A stretch of 35,323 bases of DNA from a virus. The notes under the pieces are model-generated. The model had not been told where the DNA came from, searched no databases, and worked only from the letters and a program-made list of their open reading frames with translations. The position numbers and the translations under genes are program-made. Location: IMG/VR virus record IMGVR_UViG_3300034012_000932, positions 1 to 35,323 of that record; one strand, 5' to 3'. The number at the start of each line of letters is the position of its first letter. Position 1 is the first letter of the stretch. Shown here piece after piece: positions 30,374-35,323 of the stretch.

Positions 30374-30549
30374 TACTTCTTTCCTCGCCATCCGCGAACT
30401 GTTTCTGTTTCCCAGATGCGAATTGCAGTCCATACAATGGTAAAGATCGCTGCAATAGCAGGTAAAAATTCCACGAGCGTGCCAACCACTGTAACGACTG
30501 ATAGGGCGTCAACAGCATGCTTTGTGCCCTCAGAAACTTCGTGTTTCAT
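30373..30549 (-). CDS. Small one-helix membrane protein (58 aa), holin-like
   Basis: Reading the gap between two small genes gives an intact 58-residue frame: MKHEVSEGTKHAVDA, a hydrophobic stretch of about 28 residues (VVTVVGTLVEFLPAIAAIFT then IVWTAIRIW), and a charged end (ETETVRGWRGKK). It ends in a TAATG overlap with the next gene and starts 1 bp past the previous stop. It has one long or two short membrane segments and resembles tiny holin-like proteins found in phage structural clusters. Membrane location is a strong inference. Lysis activity is only a possibility, since a lysis pair exists elsewhere (19509-20485). Confidence 0.65.
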   Translation of the reverse strand: MKHEVSEGTKHAVDALSVVTVVGTLVEFLPAIAAIFTIVWTAIRIWETETVRGWRGKK

Positions 30550-30550
30550 G

Positions 30551-30805
30551 TTAACAGTTCCACGCCCTAAGTGATTTATTGATACGAGAGTTCGGATCTT
30601 TAGCCGTCTTCTCGCTGGTGAGTTTATTCTTCATACCCTTCATCCGGGCACAGAATGAATCACGGCGCGGGCCACCCTCGGGTTGAGGGGCTTTGAGCCC
30701 AGGCTTGCCGGGGTTGGCTTTGTTGTAGGAGGCGCGTCCTTTGGCGTTGAGGCCACCAGCCTCGGCTTTGCCTTCCTTGCGGGTCCAAGCAGGCGACTTA
30801 GCCAT
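30551..30805 (-). CDS. DUF6321-like small phage protein (84 aa)
   Basis: This 84-residue basic protein matches a very recognisable phage family (DUF6321 type). It starts MAKSPAWTRKEGKAEAGGLN, continues AKGRASYNKANPGKPGLKAP, has a PRRDSFCARMKGM core and ends in INKSLRAWNC. Such proteins are common in environmental phages near structural genes. Their function has not, to my knowledge, been shown. It overlaps the previous gene by 8 bp, and a GGAG ribosome site lies within that gene's last codons. The Lys/Arg content suggests nucleic-acid contact, which is only an inference. Confidence 0.85.
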   Translation of the reverse strand: MAKSPAWTRKEGKAEAGGLNAKGRASYNKANPGKPGLKAPQPEGGPRRDSFCARMKGMKNKLTSEKTAKDPNSRINKSLRAWNC

Positions 30806-31205
30806 TCATCGGCTCCTGTACCAGTTGCACACCCATGCGGCCCATCGCCACAAAGGGCTCTTGGTCGCTCACATCGGCCTCGGCAAAGAGGTCGTCAATC
30901 TCGTCCTGCGTGACCTTCATGCCCTGAGCAATGCAGGCGTGGTACACCGTGATGGGGTCGCCCGGATAGGCGTCTGTCTCCACCCAGGCATCGTCCTCCC
31001 ACGCCCAGAACACGCACGGCACCATGCTGGCGAAGGCATCTGGAATCTGCCCGGAGGAGATGTAGTGCGTGGCAGGCTCTGCACCCGTGGGGCTCAGCGG
31101 CGTGATCCACATGTTGGCGTTGTGCGCCGGGTCCAGCGTGTCAGCAATGGTGCGGGCCAGCGAGACTTGCGCGGCTGGGATGATCATGGTGCGGAAGATG
31201 TCCAT
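30798..31205 (-). CDS. Conserved phage structural-region protein (135 aa)
   Basis: The start at 31205 is preferred because it forms a one-base TGATG junction with the stop of the LamG gene. The longer in-frame ATG at 31235 lies inside that gene. The 135-residue protein has a helical start (MDIFRTMIIPAAQVSLARTIA), then NMWITPLSPTGAEPATHYIS and an acidic helix (VTQDEIDDLFAEADVSDQEP). No enzymatic motif is visible. It resembles small conserved proteins seen next to phage adhesin genes. A chaperone-like or decoration role is possible but unsupported. The function is unknown. Confidence 0.65.
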   Translation of the reverse strand: MDIFRTMIIPAAQVSLARTIADTLDPAHNANMWITPLSPTGAEPATHYISSGQIPDAFASMVPCVFWAWEDDAWVETDAYPGDPITVYHACIAQGMKVTQDEIDDLFAEADVSDQEPFVAMGRMGVQLVQEPMNG

Positions 31206-32569
31206 CAGTACGCTCCCGTCTTGCCGTTGACCCATGTCTCAGTGCTGCTGATCTGCGCGGCAGAAGACTGTGCGCCTCGGATGATGAGGCTGTAGAGGTT
31301 GCCGTTGAATGGGAATGTGGCGTTGTTGCGGCGACCGATGTAGAGCGGGTAGTTGCCGAAGTTGCCGGTGCCTTGCGTAGTAGCTACGCTGCCCACTTGA
31401 ACACCATTGATTCTGATGATGTTTGACGCCCCAGCAATATCTGCGATTCCCGTCACGACGTTTGTAATTGGTGCGGTGTAAGTCGTAACTGTGTTGTCAA
31501 CTTGCGTTGTGCCTTTGCTTGACCAGTTGTAGTTTGCCGCTGCTGAGTTGGGCGCGGTCAACAAGAACGAACCGTTGTTTGATGCTATGGTCGCGCTAAG
31601 TTCTGACACAACACCTTGCGCCGCATCACTCAGCTTCCTCACCCCCGCCCAGACCGTAACCTTGTCCGTCGCGGTGAAGTCCACGCTGTTGGTCAGCAGC
31701 GAGTCATCGGTGCCGTCAAACGCCAGATACGGCAGGAAGCCCGCAGTGTCGTAGTCCGTCGCAGCGGCAATGCGCTGATAGGCGTTGCTCGTCAGGCTGT
31801 TGGTGACGATGAGTTGAGCGCCCCAGAGATAGATGCCAGAGGTGCCGTCACCAGCGTAATTGGCTGTTGAACTTGATGTTGACCAAACACCTATGTAGAT
31901 TGTCGCCGCTGCTGTTGTTGTAACAGTCATCGAGCAGCGATACCAACCATTGCCGACACTTGTTATGGTTGCCGGTGCAATTGGTACTCCAGAATCCCAT
32001 CCAACACCCAAAACCGTGCCTGCATTTAAGTCAAATCTATTGGCACCGACTGACCCAACTTCAAACCCCAAAAAGTCGTAACCGTTTCTTTTTGCATATA
32101 CAGACAATACAACTTGGGTCGTTGCAGGCGCTATTGAGCCAACACTTACAAAATGTTGACCTGATGTTGTATTTGGAACCGCAAAATCTGCTGTCGTCGT
32201 TCCATCAGGCGCTACAGCCACGTTCACCCACGGTGGTGTTCCGGTTGTGATGAGGTTTGTTTTTGTCCACGCCGCATTGTCAAACTGCTCCGAATACGTC
32301 AGCAGGTTATACCGCGCCCGCAGCACAGGGCGGGATGTGGAGGTGGATTGCGTCGCGTGATTCCCTCGCCCTGATTTGTCGAGCATCCGCCCAACAGGTT
32401 GCTCCACCGCCGTCACCGGCGTCCCTCCAGCCGAATCCTGAAACAGCGTGCTCAGGTCGCTCGGGTCATACCACGCGCCTTGTTCGCCTGCGGAGAAGAG
32501 CGACGCCGGAGTAAACCCGCCAGACAGCGTTTGCCAGTGGGGCAGAGCGAAGCCGAAGCCGAACGACAT
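31205..32569 (-). CDS. LamG-like / carbohydrate-binding virion adhesin (454 aa)
   Basis: This 454-residue protein has the start GAWYDPSDLSTLFQDSAGG, then PVGRMLDKSGRGNHATQ, which is a phage LamG-type hallmark. A CBM-like segment follows (NLLTYSEQFDNAAWTKTN to AYQRIAAATDYD, about residues 88-270). A second LamG-like beta-sandwich (LAFDGTDDSLLTNSVDFTAT onward to IGRRNNATFPFNGNLYSLII) ends the protein. Such domains bind sugars, so it may be a surface adhesin or decoration that contacts host polysaccharide. It is transcribed between two small capsid-region proteins and the small-gene cluster, which points to a head or neck location, but a tail location is possible. Sugar binding is inferred. Confidence 0.8.
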   Translation of the reverse strand: MSFGFGFALPHWQTLSGGFTPASLFSAGEQGAWYDPSDLSTLFQDSAGGTPVTAVEQPVGRMLDKSGRGNHATQSTSTSRPVLRARYNLLTYSEQFDNAAWTKTNLITTGTPPWVNVAVAPDGTTTADFAVPNTTSGQHFVSVGSIAPATTQVVLSVYAKRNGYDFLGFEVGSVGANRFDLNAGTVLGVGWDSGVPIAPATITSVGNGWYRCSMTVTTTAAATIYIGVWSTSSSTANYAGDGTSGIYLWGAQLIVTNSLTSNAYQRIAAATDYDTAGFLPYLAFDGTDDSLLTNSVDFTATDKVTVWAGVRKLSDAAQGVVSELSATIASNNGSFLLTAPNSAAANYNWSSKGTTQVDNTVTTYTAPITNVVTGIADIAGASNIIRINGVQVGSVATTQGTGNFGNYPLYIGRRNNATFPFNGNLYSLIIRGAQSSAAQISSTETWVNGKTGAY

Positions 32570-32823
32570 CAGAAGATCCTGACGATACCTGTGGCAGTGG
32601 TCGTGGATGCGTAAACACGTATCACACGCAGCGGCAAGATAGATCCGGGCTGAAGATTGGCAAAGGTCACATCTGAACCTTCAGCAGTCAAAACCCGGAT
32701 CGTGCCGCCAGACCCCGTAAACAGCACGCTAGGCTCACGCAAGTTGTTGGTGTCACTCGTGGTAACAGCAGCCGCATCCCCAGGAAATGCCGGGAATGTC
32801 GGGCTGTAATTGGTCTTAGCCAT
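32569..32823 (-). CDS. Small capsid-region protein (84 aa)
   Basis: This 84-residue beta-rich protein (MAKTNYSPTFPAFPGDAAAV, then SVLFTGSGGTIRVLTAEGSDV, ending VYASTTTATGIVRIF) resembles small conserved phage proteins found beside capsid and spike genes. It shares a base with the LamG gene start (TGATG), so the two are coupled. A small head-spike or decoration protein is a possibility. No functional motif is visible. The upstream hairpin at 32836-32851 and a TAGGAG ribosome site precede it. Confidence 0.65.
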   Translation of the reverse strand: MAKTNYSPTFPAFPGDAAAVTTSDTNNLREPSVLFTGSGGTIRVLTAEGSDVTFANLQPGSILPLRVIRVYASTTTATGIVRIF

Positions 32824-32835
32824 TCAGCACTCCTA

Positions 32836-32851
32836 GGGGGCCGAAGCCCCC
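32836..32851 (-). repeat. GC-rich hairpin with TTCG loop between two genes
   Basis: A 6-bp perfect stem (GGGGGC/GCCCCC) with loop TTCG on the minus strand lies between the stop at 32856 and the ATG at 32823. It is followed by the ribosome site TAGGAG, not by a U-run. It therefore looks like an RNA-processing or attenuating hairpin, not a terminator. Confidence 0.55.
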
Positions 32852-32855
32852 GTCA

Positions 32856-33350
32856 TCAGTTCTGGATTGCGGTCGGAGCCTGAGCGCCGTTGTCAGCACG
32901 CTGGATGTACTCAATCGTCACCACAGCAGCACCAGCAGTAGGATTACCGCCAGTAGCGGTGAAAGTCCCAGTCACCGTCACATCAGCCGTGCCAATATTG
33001 TCAGTGGCAGAGGAAACCAGCGCGGCATCCAGCGTGGCGCGAACCGCTTGAGCAGTCGTCAGACCAATCGCAGCAGAACTCTGGTACGCGGTGGCAGATC
33101 CCGCGTTGCCGAACGTCACGGCCACAGCAGAAACCGAACCGCCAGAAATAGCGGTGGTCTTCTCTACGTTGAACCGCAGGATCTTGGACCCGGCAGGCAA
33201 GTTGAAAAGATTCACAGCAGACGGCGAAGTTGTCATGGCCGAGAACGGCACATTGACAGATTGCGTCAGCAGGGGCAGGCCGGTGTTGGTGACGGAACCG
33301 TAGCGTTGGGTGCCCGCACGGATCGGGCCAGAGAAGGTCGAGAAGCTCAT
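32856..33350 (-). CDS. Conserved phage virion-type protein (164 aa)
   Basis: This is the first gene after the promoter in the 33351-33588 gap. The 164-residue protein starts MSFSTFSGPIRAGTQRYGSV and is beta-rich, with motifs such as VTFGNAGSATAYQSSAAIG and TADVTVTGTFTATGG. This resembles a family of environmental-phage proteins beside capsid genes, where a decoration or capsid-stabilising role has been suggested by position. A GAGGAAT ribosome site precedes the ATG. No experimental function is known to me. Head decoration is the working inference. Confidence 0.7.
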   Translation of the reverse strand: MSFSTFSGPIRAGTQRYGSVTNTGLPLLTQSVNVPFSAMTTSPSAVNLFNLPAGSKILRFNVEKTTAISGGSVSAVAVTFGNAGSATAYQSSAAIGLTTAQAVRATLDAALVSSATDNIGTADVTVTGTFTATGGNPTAGAAVVTIEYIQRADNGAQAPTAIQN

Positions 33351-33394
33351 GGCTATTCCTCAAATCTGCGCCCGTCGTCTCTGAGGAGAAGTCT

Positions 33395-33409
33395 GCCGAG
33401 TCAGTCGGC
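33395..33409 (-). promoter_or_regulatory. Leader stem-loop upstream of the 164-aa gene
   Basis: GCCGA and TCGGC pair around a 5-nt loop in the untranslated leader between the promoter at 33437-33465 and the start at 33350. It could affect leader stability or translation. It is short, so the call is tentative. Confidence 0.35.
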
Positions 33410-33436
33410 GGGCTGTGGTGAAGCTCGGTTTGCAAG

Positions 33437-33465
33437 AGGGTAGCATAGTGAAATGGGGTAGTCAA
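33437..33465 (-). promoter_or_regulatory. Sigma-70-like promoter driving the downstream late genes
   Basis: On the minus strand, TTGACT (33460-33465) and TACCCT (33437-33442) are spaced by 17 bp. The -35 matches the consensus at 5 of 6 positions and the -10 at 3 of 6. It stands downstream of the capsid terminator and upstream of the first gene of the next transcript, so it fits a restart point for the rest of the late genes. Strength may depend on a regulator because the -10 is weak. Confidence 0.6.
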
Positions 33466-33475
33466 GCGTTTTGAC
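33461..33475. promoter_or_regulatory. Operator-like inverted repeat overlapping the -35 box
   Basis: A perfect inverted repeat GTCAA-N5-TTGAC covers 33461-33475 and shares its TTGAC arm with the -35 element on the minus strand. The position suggests a binding site for a dimeric regulator that could block or recruit polymerase. This is inferred from symmetry and placement only. No regulator gene is seen in the window. Confidence 0.4.
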
Positions 33476-33535
33476 ACCGGTAACGATGGGTACAAAGCTC
33501 AAGAAAGCATTCCTTTGCTTTGTAACACAACAGAC

Positions 33536-33560
33536 AAAGAAAAAGCCCCCGAAGGGGCTT
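33536..33560 (-). terminator. Intrinsic terminator after the major capsid gene
   Basis: On the minus strand, AAGCCCC, loop TTCG and GGGGCTT form a 7-bp stem (33543-33560) directly followed by TTTCTTT, giving a run of T residues. It lies 28 bp past the stop of the capsid gene, which fits the end of the capsid transcript. The stable UUCG loop strengthens the call. Confidence 0.85.
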
Positions 33561-33588
33561 AAGTGCTTGATTTACAAGGACTTTTTGC

Positions 33589-34497
33589 TTAGGCTCCAGG
33601 GGAAGCGAACATTCCCAAAGGATCGCTGACGCCGAAAGAAAATCTTTCGCGCGCCTTGTACCGAGAGTTCCCGGTGTCGAAATCAGCGTCCATTGACGTA
33701 GCCAGCGGTACACGAACAAAGTGCTTCAGACCGTTGGGCACATCCGTCTTCAAGAACCAAGCGTTGGTGTCGGTCAAGAAGTGGTTGACGGTGTAGCCTT
33801 CCGGGATGGAGCCGTTGTTCTTCAGCGCGTTGATGTCGTTGTCGGTGGTGCCGACACGCAGCGACGTTTCCAGCAGTCGGGTTGCGACGAACTGGAGTTG
33901 CGGAGGAACGATCAGCTTGCGGGGCTTGGCAGCGATCAGCAGACCACGTTCGTCGGTCCAACCAGCGATCTGGATCACAGCCGCTTCGAGGGACGTTTCG
34001 TTCAGGTCAGCCGCCGTCGCAGGACGGTTGCTGTTGGTGCCGCCAGAAACCAGCGGGTGAGCCGTCGAGAACAGGGCTTGGCCGTCACCGTAGGTGAATG
34101 CCGAGTTGAAGCCGTTGTTCAGGATGGACGCCGCCTTGACCTGCTTGGTGTAAGCCATAGCCCGTGCGAGGGACTTGGTGTACCGGGCAGACAGACTGTC
34201 GTACAGGTTGTCTTCCATCGCCTCTTCGGTGATGGAGAAACCCATAGCGATGGTCTCGTGGTTGTAACGAGCGGTCCAGGCTTCCTGCGCATTGTCATAC
34301 GCGATGGCCGAGCCTTCGTTCTTCACCGGGGCGGCGGAGAAACCAGCGAGCTTGGTCTCTTCTTCAAACGAGCGCTCGGAGGTCTCCGTTTCGTAGATCT
34401 CCTTATGCTCTTCACCGTAGGTCTTGTACTCCATGCCAAACAGAGCGTTCAGCCCAGGCAGGAGTTCCTTCAGTAGTTGGGCACGTGAAATTGCCAT
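33589..34497 (-). CDS. Major capsid protein (Mu gpT-like, HK97 fold expected)
   Basis: The 302-residue protein has the features of gpT-like major head proteins. It starts with a helix (ISRAQLLKELLPGLNALFG), then EIYETETSERSFEEETKLAG, a helical core region (ETIAMGFSITEEAMEDNLYD, KSLARAMAYTKQVKAASILN), TSLEAAVIQIAGWTDERGLL and the ending SFGVSDPLGMFASPGA. I recognise this pattern from Mu-like gpT-type major capsid proteins of environmental phages. It assembles the icosahedral head. An AAGGAG ribosome site (7 bases before ATG) is present, and the gene is followed by its own terminator. This is one of the best-supported genes in the window. Confidence 0.93.
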   Translation of the reverse strand: MAISRAQLLKELLPGLNALFGMEYKTYGEEHKEIYETETSERSFEEETKLAGFSAAPVKNEGSAIAYDNAQEAWTARYNHETIAMGFSITEEAMEDNLYDSLSARYTKSLARAMAYTKQVKAASILNNGFNSAFTYGDGQALFSTAHPLVSGGTNSNRPATAADLNETSLEAAVIQIAGWTDERGLLIAAKPRKLIVPPQLQFVATRLLETSLRVGTTDNDINALKNNGSIPEGYTVNHFLTDTNAWFLKTDVPNGLKHFVRVPLATSMDADFDTGNSRYKARERFSFGVSDPLGMFASPGA

Positions 34498-34507
34498 GAT
34501 TCACTCC

Positions 34508-35323
34508 TTAGGCGGTTGTGCTGCTGTAATAGCCATGCACCAGCAGGTTCATCTTCACCAGAATTTCTGGGTACTGAGTGAACACGATGGTAGAGGCCGA
34601 GGGAATGGCAACGACGCTGCCAGGAACTGCGATGGCTGAGTTCAGCGTGACCGAGGTCGCGCCAGCCGAAGCCGCTGCCGTCACGAAAGACGACGTTTGG
34701 ATCAGTTGCCCGTTAGAAGCAACATACGCCACGCTGGTGCCAATCGGGATCGCCGCAGGCAAGCCAGAACCCGTGAGGGTGATAGCCGTACCAGACGAAG
34801 AACCCGTTGCCGACACGCTGAAGGCCGTATCTTCAACCACGCCAACACAGCGAACCGGCAGGATCGTAGACACAGGCGTAGCGGTCGGGGCCAGCACGGC
34901 GTTTGCCGAGTTGCCCGTGTTCACGTTGCCAGTGTTGTTGATCATGCTCAGGTTCGTGCCTACCATCGCCAGAGCGCCAGAGGCAATCGCCGTGGTAGCA
35001 GAGCAAACCACAGCCTTGAACACCGTGTCAGGATCGTCAGCAACAACCGCTGCCGCATCGCCAGCCAGCGTAGACGCGGGCCAGTATTGCGAGAAACGCT
35101 TCTGCTTCGTCACCGGGTCGGTGTACGAACAACCGAGGAAAATCCCGGTGACTTGGTTGGAACCCGTGCCGGTCGTGACCGAAGCGCGAGTGATGAAACC
35201 ACGACTGAGCACCACGAATTCACCGTAGAAGATGTCCGTAGCGTAGCCGTACTGAATCGGCAGGGAACGGGTAGAACCCGCAAACACCTGCCCACCGATC
35301 AAATTGATCGGCTTTAGCCCGTA
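34508..35323 (-). CDS. Capsid-associated protein upstream of MCP, N-terminus cut by window edge
   Basis: The frame stays open to the edge (YGLKPINLIGGQVFAGSTRSL), so at least part of the N-terminus, probably only a few residues, is missing. The 271 visible residues are rich in Gly, Ala, Val and Thr. Conserved-looking segments are SLPIQYGYATDIFYGEFV, FLGCSYTDPVTKQKRFSQYW, and the end PEILVKMNLLVHGYYSSTTA. The protein is encoded immediately before the capsid gene (10 bp apart) and resembles a family of structural proteins found in that place in environmental phages. A head decoration or capsid-stabilising role is likely from context. Scaffold function is less likely because helices are scarce. 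Confidence 0.75.
   Translation of the reverse strand, partial: YGLKPINLIGGQVFAGSTRSLPIQYGYATDIFYGEFVVLSRGFITRASVTTGTGSNQVTGIFLGCSYTDPVTKQKRFSQYWPASTLAGDAAAVVADDPDTVFKAVVCSATTAIASGALAMVGTNLSMINNTGNVNTGNSANAVLAPTATPVSTILPVRCVGVVEDTAFSVSATGSSSGTAITLTGSGLPAAIPIGTSVAYVASNGQLIQTSSFVTAAASAGATSVTLNSAIAVPGSVVAIPSASTIVFTQYPEILVKMNLLVHGYYSSTTA

Noticed and set aside
33471-33499. Plus-strand promoter with TTGACA at 33471
   Set aside because: The -35 is perfect, but at 17 bp the -10 is AAAGCT, a poor match, and no plus-strand gene follows.
33721-34476. Plus-strand ORF of 251 codons opposite the capsid gene
   Set aside because: It lies wholly antisense to a recognisable major capsid gene, has no family resemblance and reads as a compositional shadow.

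Overview
The window is part of the genome of a tailed double-stranded DNA phage (Caudoviricetes). Direct evidence is a major capsid protein, head-tail adaptor candidates, tail-fibre type proteins, a GH24 lysozyme with an overlapping holin candidate, a run of large virion-type proteins, and the end of a DUF927-type replication ATPase. Base composition is fairly G+C-rich. Proteins such as the DUF6321-like, LamG-like and gpT-like capsid proteins resemble those of environmental phages of Proteobacteria. A freshwater or soil proteobacterial host is an inference only. No sheath, tube or tape-measure gene is seen, and there are several large internal-type proteins, so a short-tailed (podovirus) virion is the best guess. 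No integrase, tRNA, CRISPR array or insertion sequence is visible. Layout: nearly everything is on the minus strand and reads from right to left. From the right edge come a capsid-associated protein (cut by the window edge) and the major capsid protein, then a clear terminator and a new promoter in the only sizeable intergenic gap (33351-33588, 238 bp). Next come two small virion-type proteins, a LamG-like adhesin, and a tightly packed run of small basic proteins, several sharing a Gly-Gly/Arg-Gly sequence motif (27436-30805). These are interleaved with two adaptor-like neck proteins. The tail and adhesin module (20741-26768) follows, including two tandem paralogues, a protein of 11-residue tryptophan repeats and a glycine-rich fibre. 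The lysis pair is at 19509-20485. After it come two large beta-rich structural proteins, four low-complexity virion-type proteins and finally a 2946-residue giant protein with an HExxH zincin motif. At the far left, two plus-strand genes (a DUF927 P-loop ATPase and a 67-residue follower) run convergently into the end of the giant gene, overlapping it by 21 bp. Most minus-strand genes abut or overlap by 1-8 bp (TAATG, TGATG and ATGA junctions), which suggests one long late transcript with translational coupling. Three genes shorter than 60 codons were found by reading the gaps: a zinc-ribbon protein (25734-25904), a lysine-rich GG-motif protein (27631-27795) and a one-helix membrane protein (30373-30549). 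The likely division of labour is capsid building first, then neck/adaptor and tail adhesins, then lysis, then internal or ejected proteins whose largest member probably enters the host with the DNA.
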